Below the pieces are notes generated by a model that worked only from the letters and a program-made list of their open reading frames with translations, ran no database searches and was not told where the DNA came from. A stretch of DNA of 64,000 bases from NCBI RefSeq assembly GCF_001512285.1, contig NZ_LNUV01000006.1:1848361-1912360 (forward strand), given 5' to 3'. Below, piece after piece: positions 33,997 through 42,367 of this stretch. The translations under genes and the position numbers were made by a program. Numbering within the stretch: the stretch's first letter is position 1; every line of letters starts with the position of its first letter. Origin of the DNA: Arthrobacter sp. EpRS71 (GTDB lineage Bacteria > Actinomycetota > Actinomycetes > Actinomycetales > Micrococcaceae).

Positions 33997-34326
33997 TTAT
34001 TTTCCTTCCTTGCGGAGCTCTTCAATCCGTCCGGACAAGAAGCTCCAGGTGTTCCAGAATTCGTTCAGTTCCTTTTCGCCCTGAGTGTTGAGCGTGTAGA
34101 CCTTGCGGGGCGGCCCTTTCTCGGAAGGGCGCTTCTCAACGTCAACCAGCCCCTTTTGCTCGATCCTGACCAGCAGTGCGTACACGGTGCCTTCAGCGAT
34201 CTCAGTAAATCCCTGCTCCCGGAGCTGCGTGGTGATTTCGTATCCGTACGCTGCCTTCCCGGTGAGGAGGGCCAAAACGATGCCCTCCAATGTGCCTTTG
34301 AGCATCTCCGTCATTTGCTTGCCCAT
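33997..34326 (-). CDS. PadR-family transcriptional regulator
   Basis: A 109-residue repressor. The winged helix is visible in 'GIVLALLTGKAAYGYEITTQ', 'EIAEGTVYALLVRIEQKGLV' and the wing 'GPPRKVYTLNTQGEKEL'. It is the first gene of a four-gene unit with DUF1048, ATPase and permease. PadR proteins of this type usually sense a drug and release their own promoter. A pair of palindromes sits directly upstream. Confidence 0.92.
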   Translation of the reverse strand: MGKQMTEMLKGTLEGIVLALLTGKAAYGYEITTQLREQGFTEIAEGTVYALLVRIEQKGLVDVEKRPSEKGPPRKVYTLNTQGEKELNEFWNTWSFLSGRIEELRKEGK

Positions 34327-34343
34327 CGGACACCTCCCTCGCT

Positions 34344-34406
34344 ACTCAGTATCACTAGCTACCGGTACATAGTAGAACTAAGTACCGGTACTTAGCAATA
34401 CTGAGT
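34344..34406. promoter_or_regulatory. Double PadR-type operator
   Basis: CTAAGTACCGGTACTTAG (34378-34395) is a perfect 18-base palindrome. A second copy with three differences (34355-34372) stands 23 bases away centre to centre. The two are enclosed by the outer arms ACTCAGTAT (34344-34352) and ATACTGAGT (34398-34406). It is the only control region between padR and the divergent acetyltransferase, so it may govern both. Confidence 0.65.
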
Positions 34407-34442
34407 TCCGAGGTGTTCGGGCCGAAGTGGCATGCTGGGGTG

Positions 34443-34955
34443 GTGACTACTCCATCCAGCGCCGAACCGGCCCTGCTGACTGCCGCCGTCGAGCATGGAA
34501 TCTTTACCCTCCGGCGCGCCCGCAAGGGCGATCTGCCGCGCATCCTCGCGTTGCTCGTAGATGACCAACTGGGTGCCACTCGTGAGAATGCCGACGATTT
34601 AGCGCCTTATGAGCTGGCTTTTGACGCGATCGATGCCGACCCCGCGCACCTTTTGGTGGTGGGCGAACTGGGCGGTGAGGTGGTTGCGACGTTCCATCTC
34701 AGCTATATTCCGGGCTTGTCGCGCAGGGGATCCTGGCGTGCGCAGATTGAGGCTGTTCGGGTGGCCGGTTCGCTGCGGGGACAGGGCGTTGGTGCGCTGA
34801 TGATTCAGTGGGCGATTGACCAGGCCCGGGAGCGTGGCTGTTCGCTGATGCAGCTCACCACGGACAAGTCCCGGGTTGCAGCCCATCGCTTCTATGAGCG
34901 CCTGGGATTCGTCGCGAGCCACGAGGGCATGAAGCTCACCTTCCTACCCAACTGA
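34443..34955 (+). CDS. GNAT-family N-acetyltransferase
   Basis: A 170-residue acetyl-CoA-dependent acetyltransferase. 'IEAVRVAGSLRGQGVGALMI' holds the Q/RxxGxG/A acetyl-CoA pyrophosphate loop, and 'AAHRFYERLGFVASHEGM' is the C-terminal family block. GTG 34443 is chosen; a longer frame starts at GTG 34413. It is divergent from the PadR operon across the double palindrome. The substrate is unknown. Confidence 0.85.
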   Translation: MTTPSSAEPALLTAAVEHGIFTLRRARKGDLPRILALLVDDQLGATRENADDLAPYELAFDAIDADPAHLLVVGELGGEVVATFHLSYIPGLSRRGSWRAQIEAVRVAGSLRGQGVGALMIQWAIDQARERGCSLMQLTTDKSRVAAHRFYERLGFVASHEGMKLTFLPN

Positions 34956-35012
34956 GTAGCAGATCAGGTCGTTCCCAGCGCTGAGAACGACCTGATCTGC
35001 GACCTAGTTGGG
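34947..35012 (+). terminator. Long hairpin spanning the acetyltransferase stop codon
   Basis: GCAGATCAGGTCGTTC (34959-34974) and GAACGACCTGATCTGC (34985-35000) are perfect 16-base arms. CCCAACT (34947-34953) and AGTTGGG (35006-35012) extend the stem with a few mismatches, so its foot includes the last codons of the gene. Confidence 0.7.
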
Positions 35013-35028
35013 TGCGTGGGTCGTTGAC

Positions 35029-35061
35029 ATTTAGGCACCCTAACTATTAGGCTACCTAAAT
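35029..35061 (+). promoter_or_regulatory. MarR-type operator/promoter
   Basis: ATTTAGG (35029-35035) and CCTAAAT (35055-35061) form the arms of a palindromic region that ends at the ATG. TAGGCT (35048-35053) inside it fits a -10. A bound MarR protein would cover the start of the transcript, consistent with autorepression of the marR-MFS unit. Confidence 0.5.
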
Positions 35062-35502
35062 ATGAACACCTTTGATCCCCGGCTGCTGGACCTCGCCCAG
35101 GAATTCCGCGAGTCACTTCGGCTCGGCGTGTACATGTTCCGCCGCCTGGATCCCGAAGGTGAGCTCACCGCAGCGCAGCTCAGCCTGCTGTCCATGATTT
35201 CCGACGGCGGCCTCCGCGTGGGCGATATCGCCAAGAACCTGGGCATCAAAGTCCCCAGCGCCACGGAGCAGATCATCAAACTTGAGCGGGCAGGCTTGGT
35301 CACCCGGCAACCTGACCCCGACGACTCACGGGCCGTCCAGGTAGCAATCACCCAAGCCGGAACGGCCGCCGTCGAATCCGCCAACCAGCGGCGAAACGCC
35401 ATGGTGGCCGAACTGCTCCAAGACCTCAGCAGCGAAGAAATCGAGCATCTCGCGTCCGCGCTGCCTGTGATCGCCAAGCTCAACAGCTCGTTCCAGAACT
35501 AA
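35062..35502 (+). CDS. MarR-family transcriptional regulator
   Basis: A 146-residue regulator. The winged helix spans about residues 35-95: 'LTAAQLSLLSMI', 'RVGDIAKNLGIKVPSATEQI' and 'GLVTRQPDPDDSRAVQVAIT', the last with the DxR-type wing typical of MarR proteins. It is 30 bases upstream of an MFS exporter gene, a common repressor-pump pair. The start ATG abuts the palindrome. Confidence 0.93.
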   Translation: MNTFDPRLLDLAQEFRESLRLGVYMFRRLDPEGELTAAQLSLLSMISDGGLRVGDIAKNLGIKVPSATEQIIKLERAGLVTRQPDPDDSRAVQVAITQAGTAAVESANQRRNAMVAELLQDLSSEEIEHLASALPVIAKLNSSFQN

Positions 35503-35532
35503 ACAGAAAAAGCACCGACAAGGAGCAATTGA

Positions 35533-36771
35533 ATGTCACGCCAGTTGGCTGACGCTTCAGCAAGCGCCGAAACAACCATCGAAACCACCTTGGAAGCCGA
35601 GAAGGCTTCCCTCCTCAAGCAGCCCAAGGCGGTGTGGGCCACTGCGCTCGCGGCCGTTTTCGCGTTTATGGGCATCGGACTCGTAGACCCGATCCTTCCC
35701 GCGATTGCCAAGAATCTTGAGGCATCCACCAGTGAAGTCTCGTTGCTGTTCACCAGCTATTTCCTGGTCACCGCAATCGCCATGCTGATCAGCGGATTCG
35801 TGTCTTCAAGGATTGGCGGAAAGAAGACGCTCCTGATCGGGTTGGCCATCATCGTGGTGTTCGCATCCTTGTCCGGCCTCTCCGGCAGCGTTGAACAGCT
35901 GGTGGGATTCCGGGCCGGTTGGGGTCTTGGTAACGCGTTGTTCGTGGCAACGGCACTTGCCGTGATCGTCGGCGTCGCCAGTGGTGGAACCGGCACGGCC
36001 ATCATCCTTTACGAAGCAGCGCTCGGCCTGGGTATCTCCCTCGGCCCGCTGCTGGGTGCCCTCTTGGGTGGCTGGCAGTGGCGTGCCCCATTCTTCGGCA
36101 CCGCAGTCCTCATGGCCGCCGCTTTCATCGCGCTGCTGGCTTTGCTTCCCAAAACACCCGCCCCGGCGACGAAGTCCCGTCTGAGGGATCCGCTGCTGGC
36201 ACTGGGACACAAGGGCCTCCGCACTACTGCAGCCAGCGCCTTGTTCTATAACTATGGCTTCTTCACTATCCTTGCCTTCACCCCCTTCATCCTGGGCATG
36301 GACGCCTACGGCATCGGGGGAGTGTTCTTCGGCTGGGGCGTCGCCGTCGCTGTGTTCTCCGTCTTCGTCGCTCCCGTCCTCCAGAACCGGTTTGGCGCCG
36401 TAAAAGTCCTGACCGGCACCTTGGCCGCGCTCATGCTCGACCTGATCGGGCTGGGACTGGCTGCCGGGCACTCGGTGACGGCCGTCGTCGTGCTGGTCAT
36501 CGTGGCCGGTGCCCTGCTCGGCATCAACAACACGGTCTATACGGAACTGGCCATGGGTGTTTCTGATTCGCCCCGACCCGTTGCTTCTGCCGGTTACAAC
36601 TTTGTGCGGTGGATGGGCGGCGCGCTGGCACCGTTCGCGGCGGCCCAGCTCGGCGAGCACTTCGGCCCGCAGGTGCCGTTCTTCGCCGGCGCAGTGGCCA
36701 TGGTGGTCGCCATCCTCGTTGCTTTTGGAGGACGCGGCTACCTGAAATCCCACGAGCCTCACCTGGTGTAA
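35533..36771 (+). CDS. MFS drug-efflux-type transporter
   Basis: A 412-residue, twelve-helix major facilitator. 'FAFMGIGLVDPILPAIAKNL' opens helix 1 as in drug:proton antiporters; 'VSSRIGGKKTLLIGL' is the loop 2-3 motif A equivalent. AAGGAG stands before the ATG. With MarR upstream it is probably an inducible exporter. The substrate is unknown. Confidence 0.88.
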   Translation: MSRQLADASASAETTIETTLEAEKASLLKQPKAVWATALAAVFAFMGIGLVDPILPAIAKNLEASTSEVSLLFTSYFLVTAIAMLISGFVSSRIGGKKTLLIGLAIIVVFASLSGLSGSVEQLVGFRAGWGLGNALFVATALAVIVGVASGGTGTAIILYEAALGLGISLGPLLGALLGGWQWRAPFFGTAVLMAAAFIALLALLPKTPAPATKSRLRDPLLALGHKGLRTTAASALFYNYGFFTILAFTPFILGMDAYGIGGVFFGWGVAVAVFSVFVAPVLQNRFGAVKVLTGTLAALMLDLIGLGLAAGHSVTAVVVLVIVAGALLGINNTVYTELAMGVSDSPRPVASAGYNFVRWMGGALAPFAAAQLGEHFGPQVPFFAGAVAMVVAILVAFGGRGYLKSHEPHLV

Positions 36772-36789
36772 ATCTCCCGCAAACACAAA

Positions 36790-36814
36790 AAGCCCGGCGG
36801 AATCCGCCGGGCTT
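36790..36814. terminator. Bidirectional terminator with A/T flanks
   Basis: AAGCCCGGCGG (36790-36800) and CCGCCGGGCTT (36804-36814) are perfect arms with a three-base loop. CACAAAAA before and CTTTGTG after give T-rich tails on both strands. The flanking transporter genes converge on it. Confidence 0.85.
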
Positions 36815-36823
36815 CTTTGTGCG

Positions 36824-38293
36824 CTACTTCGCTTCGTCCCTGGTGACTGGCAGGGGTGCCACCGGGGCTCCCTTGGGAACGAACAGGGTTTCGGCCTGTT
36901 CCAAGGACATGCCGTTGGTCTCCGGAACCTTGAACATGACAAAGAAGAACGACGCCGCCGCGAACGCCGCGTACATGGCGTACGTCAGTGGCAGCGAACC
37001 TGCCGCCATGATGGGGAAGCTGAGCGTGATGGCAAAGTTCGCGATCCACTGTGCCGCTGCGGCCAAGCCGAGGGCCCGGGCGCGGATCCGGGACGGGAAG
37101 ATTTCGCCCAACAGCACCCAAACAAGCGGACCCCACGAGGCGCCGAAGCTGATCACGAAGACGTTGGCTGCCACCAGTGCCACCGGCCCCCACGCGCCCG
37201 GGAGGCTGATCTCGGAGCCCGTACCGACTGCGGAGGAGAAGGCCATGGCCATGACGCCGAGGGAAGCAGCCATGCCGATGGAACCGGTGAGCAGGATGGG
37301 ACGGCGGCCAATTCGGTCCACCAGGGCGATGGCAACAAGAGTCACCAGGATGTTCGTGACGGAGGTGGCCACGGAGATGGTCAACGAGTCCTTCTCCTGG
37401 AACCCCACGGCCTTCCACAGGGTGGTGGAGTAGTAGAAGATCACGTTGATGCCGACGAACTGCTGCAGGACGGAGAGGATGATGCCGATCCACACCACTG
37501 GAAGAAGACCGAACCTGTTGCCGCGGAGGGAGCCCTTCTTGGTGGAGAGCTTTTCTTCCTGGATGGATTCGCGGATCTCGCGGATGTGCCGCTCGATGTC
37601 GTCCCCCGGGATGATCTTGTTGAAGATACTGCGGGCCTGGTCTTCCTTGCCGTTGAGGACCAGGAAGTGCGGGGACTCCGGCAAGCGGAAAGCGATCCAG
37701 CCATACACCGTGGCGGGCACGGCGCAGGCGATGAACATCCAGCGCCAGGCTTCAATGCCCAGCCACAACGTGCCGCCGGCGCCGCCAGCCGAGTTGGCCA
37801 GCACCGCGTCGGAGAGAAGCGCTGCGAAGATACCCGTGGTGATGGCGAGCTGCTGGAGCGAAGCCAAACGGCCACGGACGTGCCGGGGTGAGATTTCGGA
37901 GATGTATGCCGGGGCAATAACGGAGGCAAGTCCGATCCCCAAGCCACCCACCAAGCGCCAGAAGATGAGGTCCCACACACCAAAGGCGAGGCCCGTTCCC
38001 ACAGCGCTCACCAAGAACAGCAGCGCGCCGATCTTCATGGCGGGGATGCGTCCATAGCGGTCGGCGATCTTGCCGGCGAAGTAGGCGCCGGCCGCGCAGC
38101 CCAGCAGGGCGACGGCAACGGCGAAGCCTGTGACGGCCTCGCTCATGACGAACTCGTCAGCCATCGCATCCACGGCACCATTGACCACGGACGAATCGAA
38201 GCCGAAGAGGAATCCTCCCACCGCGCCGGCGACGGCCAGGCCGATCACCTTCCGTGAAACTGGGGGCGCGCCTTCGGTGCTGGAACTGGACAT
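36824..38293 (-). CDS. Sugar:proton symporter, MFS sugar porter family
   Basis: A 489-residue sugar porter with twelve helices. Family motifs are complete: 'GKIADRYGRIPAMKIG', 'PESPHFLVLNGKEDQA', 'QQFVGINVIFYYS' (sugar-binding helix 7), 'LVDRIGRRPILLTG' and 'FKVPETNGMSLEQAE'. It is most like bacterial xylose/glucose/galactose porters, but the exact sugar cannot be read. Single gene, with a 351-base gap upstream. Confidence 0.92.
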   Translation of the reverse strand: MSSSSTEGAPPVSRKVIGLAVAGAVGGFLFGFDSSVVNGAVDAMADEFVMSEAVTGFAVAVALLGCAAGAYFAGKIADRYGRIPAMKIGALLFLVSAVGTGLAFGVWDLIFWRLVGGLGIGLASVIAPAYISEISPRHVRGRLASLQQLAITTGIFAALLSDAVLANSAGGAGGTLWLGIEAWRWMFIACAVPATVYGWIAFRLPESPHFLVLNGKEDQARSIFNKIIPGDDIERHIREIRESIQEEKLSTKKGSLRGNRFGLLPVVWIGIILSVLQQFVGINVIFYYSTTLWKAVGFQEKDSLTISVATSVTNILVTLVAIALVDRIGRRPILLTGSIGMAASLGVMAMAFSSAVGTGSEISLPGAWGPVALVAANVFVISFGASWGPLVWVLLGEIFPSRIRARALGLAAAAQWIANFAITLSFPIMAAGSLPLTYAMYAAFAAASFFFVMFKVPETNGMSLEQAETLFVPKGAPVAPLPVTRDEAK

Positions 38294-38644
38294 GGGTCTC
38301 CCTTAGGGAATGTGGGTTTGGAAGCGATGTGCGGGACGTCGTCGGCTGTCCGACGGGGACGCCGGTGCACTCGCGCTACACAGTGTGGCACGTCATATCG
38401 CTCCAATTCCAGTCAAGTGACCGACGTGACATGCATTCATGCTGTTAACGTATGTACGCCTGTTTGTTGGCTGGGAGCTCGCTGAGTGGCGCCCCCGTGT
38501 CCCTTCGAGAGGGTGAAAAGGCGTCGTTGGCGGAACTACTTGAACGCAAGGAACGGCAGGCAGCCCGGGGACTGCCTGCCGTTCTTTGAGTTCAACTAGC
38601 TCGTTTAATCAGCTGGCTCGTGACCAACTCTTTAGCGACCAGGC
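38294..38644. other. 351-base gap between the sugar porter and the DHA2 transporter
   Basis: Both flanking genes lie on the minus strand. The gap must hold the sugar porter's promoter near 38300-38450. A terminator for the DHA2 gene stands at 38551-38584. I see no open frame or RNA gene. Confidence 0.6.
38551..38584 (-). terminator. Hairpin terminator after the DHA2 gene
   Basis: GAACGGCAGGCAG (38551-38563) and CTGCCTGCCGTTC (38572-38584) are perfect arms around an eight-base loop, 60 bases past the stop of the DHA2 transporter. Confidence 0.75.
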
Positions 38645-40297
38645 TTAGTGCGCGGGAACGGATTCCTTGGCTGCGGCCTTGGGATCCGTGAGCTTCTTGT
38701 TGGGCAAGGCGAAGCTGATCAGGAAGGCAATGATCATGAGTCCGGCCGCCGTCAGCATCACGATGTCGATTGCTTGGGCAAAGCCTTCGGTAATGGGCCT
38801 CGTGAGCGTGCTGTTGGCCGTGTGAAGCCAACTGGTGTCGTTCAGGGAGTCGTTGTTGGCGCCGTTCTTGAAGAAATCGAAGAGCTTGGCGTTGGCCGGA
38901 TCGGAAGCCACAGCCGGGTCCTTCATGACAGCCTGGTAGTCCGGGTTGGCTGCGGCAGTCTTCATGCCGTCGGCGATCTTGTCAGCGGCTGTGCTGAAGA
39001 GCATGGAGATGAAAACAGCCGTGCCTACTGCGCCGCCCATGGAACGGAAGAACGCGGCTGTTGAGGTGCCCACTCCCATATCCTTCGGCGGGACGGAAAC
39101 CTGCATGGCAAGTGTCAGCGGCTGCATGCAGAAGCCCAAACCGACGCCGAAGAACACAGCGATCAAGCCGGGAACCCACAAACCGGTATCGACGCCGAGG
39201 ACCAGGCCCATCACAGTGGCGGCGGCAGCCAGCACTGCCGTGCCCATGATGGGGAAGATCCGGTATACCCCGGATGAGGAAATGGTCCGGCCGGCAGAGA
39301 TGGAGCCGAAGAGGATGCCCACAGTGAACGTGATCATCATCAGGCCGGCCTCGGTAGGGGTGAGCCCCTTCACGAGCTGCAGATACATGGGCAGCATGGC
39401 AATGGCGCCGAACATTCCGATGCCGATGATGAAGTTCAGCAGCGATGACAGCCCGAATGTCATGTTCTTGAAGAGGCGCAGCGGAATCAGCGCGTAGTCC
39501 CCGGCGCGCTTCTCGGCCAGGAGGAAGGCCACGATGCCGATGACACCAAGGCCGTAGCAGAGCCAGGCTGCGCCGGAAGCCCAACCCCAGGTGCGGCCCT
39601 GTTCTGCGACCAGCAGCAGCGGAACAATGGCAAGGGTGATCGCAGCGGCGCCCCAGTAGTCGATCTTTTGCTTCACATGCCGTGCCGGGAGGTGGAGGTA
39701 CATGAACACCACCACAAGGGCGGCAAGCCCAATGGGGAGGTTGATGAAGAAGACCCAACGCCAGCCGTCAAAGCCCAGAATGTTTGCCGAGCCTGCGAAG
39801 GCGCCGCCAATCACCGGACCGAGAACGGAGGAAATGCCGAAGACGGACATGAAGTAGCCCTGGTACTTCGCTCGGTCCTTCAGCGCCACGATGTCACCGA
39901 TGATGGTCAACGCCAAAGCCAGCAAACCGCCGGCGCCGAGGCCCTGGATGCCGCGGGCGATGGCGAGCTCGGTCATCGAGTGGACAGATCCCGCGTAGAG
40001 GGAGCCGGCAAGGAAGATCACGATTGCCACGAGGTATAGCGGGCGGCGGCCGAAGATGTCGCTGAGCTTGCCGTAGAGCGGAGTGCTGACCGTGGAGGTG
40101 ATGAGGTACGCCGTGGTGGCCCACGCCTGAAGGGACAGGCCGTCGAGGTCGTTGGCGATGGTGTAGATAGAGGTGGACACGATGGTTTGGTCCAGCGAGG
40201 ACAGGAACATGCCGAGCATGAGCCCCACCATGACCGTGAGTGTCTGACGATGGGTCAGGACCTCTCCGGCAGCCCGTACAGGCGCAGTTTTGGACAT
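38645..40297 (-). CDS. DHA2-family (EmrB/QacA-type) MFS transporter
   Basis: A 550-residue exporter with about fourteen helices. 'MFLSSLDQTIVSTSIYTIANDL' is the helix 1 motif (LDxTIVNVALP-like) of DHA2 proteins, with the conserved Asp. 'YGKLSDIFGRRPLYL' is motif A, 'IARGIQGLGAGGLLALALTI' follows and 'GISSVLGPVIGGAFAG' is motif C of antiporters. A hydrophilic loop of about 60 residues lies before the last helix. No regulator is adjacent. Drug specificity unknown. Confidence 0.92.
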   Translation of the reverse strand: MSKTAPVRAAGEVLTHRQTLTVMVGLMLGMFLSSLDQTIVSTSIYTIANDLDGLSLQAWATTAYLITSTVSTPLYGKLSDIFGRRPLYLVAIVIFLAGSLYAGSVHSMTELAIARGIQGLGAGGLLALALTIIGDIVALKDRAKYQGYFMSVFGISSVLGPVIGGAFAGSANILGFDGWRWVFFINLPIGLAALVVVFMYLHLPARHVKQKIDYWGAAAITLAIVPLLLVAEQGRTWGWASGAAWLCYGLGVIGIVAFLLAEKRAGDYALIPLRLFKNMTFGLSSLLNFIIGIGMFGAIAMLPMYLQLVKGLTPTEAGLMMITFTVGILFGSISAGRTISSSGVYRIFPIMGTAVLAAAATVMGLVLGVDTGLWVPGLIAVFFGVGLGFCMQPLTLAMQVSVPPKDMGVGTSTAAFFRSMGGAVGTAVFISMLFSTAADKIADGMKTAAANPDYQAVMKDPAVASDPANAKLFDFFKNGANNDSLNDTSWLHTANSTLTRPITEGFAQAIDIVMLTAAGLMIIAFLISFALPNKKLTDPKAAAKESVPAH

Positions 40298-40429
40298 ATC
40301 TTCTCCAGAGGTGGCAGAAAAGTGGATTAAGCAGGATAGTTGCTTTCAGTAACTATCTTACAGCCCGGTTGATTCCCGAAGGGAGAATATTTCTTCCACT
40401 TTCCCTCTAAGTCGGCAGCCCCCTAAGGA

Positions 40430-40903
40430 TCAGTGCTCGATCAGAATGCCGTCCGGATCGCAGAAGATCATCACCCCTGGCTGGATGCGGACGCGGTCGA
40501 TGACCAGCTGAACATCCACCTCGCCCACACCTGTTTTGGCGCTCTTCTTCGGGTTGCTGCCGAGTGCCTTGACGCCCAGAGGCAAGCGGGAAATCGCCTC
40601 GCGGTCTCGAATGGCGCCGTTGATCACTACGCCTGCCCAGCCGTTGGCCACAGCGCTTTCCGCAATCATGTCTCCCATGAGTGCGGTCCTCAGCGACCCC
40701 TGCCCATCGATGACCAGGACGGCACCTTCGCCAGGTGTATTGAGGACGGTCTTGACCAAGGCGTTGTCCTCGAAACACCGAATAGTGCGGACAGGCCCGC
40801 TGAAATGCGTGCGTCCGCCCAGGCTTTGAAACTGGATGGCGATGGATTCGAGTTCCTCTCCGCGCTCGTCGTAAAGATCGGCGGTATTTACTTGCTCGCT
40901 CAC
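40430..40903 (-). CDS. rraA: RraA-family protein
   Basis: A 157-residue protein, normal for RraA. The diagnostic segments are 'VLVIDGQGSLRTALMGDMIAE', 'GVVINGAIRDREAI' and 'SNPKKSAKTGVGEVDV'. In E. coli RraA inhibits RNase E; many family members are 4-hydroxy-4-methyl-2-oxoglutarate/oxaloacetate aldolases that bind a divalent metal through the GxxxRD pattern, seen here as 'GAIRDRE'. Either role is possible. Single gene. Confidence 0.88.
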   Translation of the reverse strand: MSEQVNTADLYDERGEELESIAIQFQSLGGRTHFSGPVRTIRCFEDNALVKTVLNTPGEGAVLVIDGQGSLRTALMGDMIAESAVANGWAGVVINGAIRDREAISRLPLGVKALGSNPKKSAKTGVGEVDVQLVIDRVRIQPGVMIFCDPDGILIEH

Positions 40904-41060
40904 AATGCTGCTCCTCTATCGGTTTGAGGCCACACTAACCCTTGCCTCAGGGCCAGGGCAGGACATGTTTCGGCCTATGTGGATAAAAATCCCGACGGCG
41001 GTTCAGCGTCGCTCCGTCGCGCTAGGCTGAATCCAAACATTGAATGAGGGGGAACCTGCT

Positions 41061-42365
41061 ATGAGCTTGTCCGATCTACCGGGCCCGGTGCCGGATCCAG
41101 CCGTAGTCCGGGGCGGGACCGCCACGGCCCTGGCCGAGCCTGTCACCCGTGTCCGGCCGATCTGGGTCACTGGCGTGGTGCTGGTCAACCTGGGCATCAA
41201 CGCAGCGTTCTTTGGCCCCCTCCAAGTGCTCTTGGGCCTGCAGGCAGCTCACTTTGACGAAGGCCAGAAGGAAGCGATCCTTGCTCTGGTCACGGGCTGC
41301 GGTGCGGCCGTCTCCATGGTGGCAAACCCGCTCTTCGGGGCATTCAGCGATCGCACTACCTCCAGGTTTGGTCGCCGTGTTCCCTGGGTCCTGATGGGCG
41401 CCATCCTGGGAGCCGTTGCGCTCGTCGCTTTGGCCGGTGCTCCCAACGTTGCGGCAATGACTTTGCTGTGGTGCCTTGTGCAGGCTGGAGCCAACGCCAT
41501 GTACGCCGCTATTACGGCCGCCATACCTGATCGTGTCCCGGTTCCACAGCGGGGGACTGTGGGTGGACTGGCCGCCATGGGACAGACTGTAGGCATTCTG
41601 ATCGGAGCCGTGATCGCTGCGGTCGTTGTTGGAAACTTTGCCGCAGGTTACTGGCTGTGCGCTGCAGCGCTGCTCGCCGGCGTCGTGGTTTATCTCTTTA
41701 AGAATGATGACCAGCAGCTTCCGCCAACCGAGCGACCACCGTTCAAGATGGCGAAATTCCTCAAAGGCTTTTGGGTCTCTCCCAAGCGCTACCCGGATTT
41801 CGCGTGGGCTTGGCTGACTCGCCTTCTGGTAAGCACCGGCAACCACATGGTCACGTTGTATCTGTTGTTCTTCCTGAGTGATGCTGTGCGTCTCAAGGAA
41901 ACCGAGGGAATCGACCCGTCGTTTGGTGTCCTCATTCTTACCGGGCTTTACGCAGTCTCGGTCATTGTCACCAGCGTGCTCGGGGGAAGGCTGAGCGACA
42001 GGATGGGCAAGCGGAAGCCTTTGGTGATCGCTTCGTCGGTGATCATTGCGCTGGCGTCACTGATCCTGGCCTTCGCGCCGACGTGGATCGGCGGGCTTGC
42101 CGGTGCGGTGGTGTTGGGGATCGGATTCGGAGCGTATCTCGCCGTTGACTTCGCACTCATCACGCAGGTCCTTCCCACTGGGATGGACCGCGGCCGGGAT
42201 TTGGGCGTTATCAACATCGCCAACTCCTTGCCGCAGGTGATCGCCCCCTTGATCGCCTCTCCGTTTGTCCTTTTCTGGGGCGGCTACGTCTCGTTGTACG
42301 TAGCCGCCGCAATCATCGGGCTCTTGGGCGCCGTCTTCGTGGTGAAGATCAAGAGCGTGGACTAG
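41061..42365 (+). CDS. MFS transporter
   Basis: A 434-residue, twelve-helix major facilitator. 'FGAFSDRTTSRFGRRVPWVL' is motif A with the long loop found in GPH/SLC45-like sugar carriers, and 'GGRLSDRMGKRKPLVIA' is its repeat in the second half. ATG 41061 is chosen because GAGGGGG stands upstream. It ends two bases from the converging FG-GAP gene. The substrate is unknown; a glycoside is a guess. Confidence 0.85.
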   Translation: MSLSDLPGPVPDPAVVRGGTATALAEPVTRVRPIWVTGVVLVNLGINAAFFGPLQVLLGLQAAHFDEGQKEAILALVTGCGAAVSMVANPLFGAFSDRTTSRFGRRVPWVLMGAILGAVALVALAGAPNVAAMTLLWCLVQAGANAMYAAITAAIPDRVPVPQRGTVGGLAAMGQTVGILIGAVIAAVVVGNFAAGYWLCAAALLAGVVVYLFKNDDQQLPPTERPPFKMAKFLKGFWVSPKRYPDFAWAWLTRLLVSTGNHMVTLYLLFFLSDAVRLKETEGIDPSFGVLILTGLYAVSVIVTSVLGGRLSDRMGKRKPLVIASSVIIALASLILAFAPTWIGGLAGAVVLGIGFGAYLAVDFALITQVLPTGMDRGRDLGVINIANSLPQVIAPLIASPFVLFWGGYVSLYVAAAIIGLLGAVFVVKIKSVD

Positions 42366-42367
42366 GC

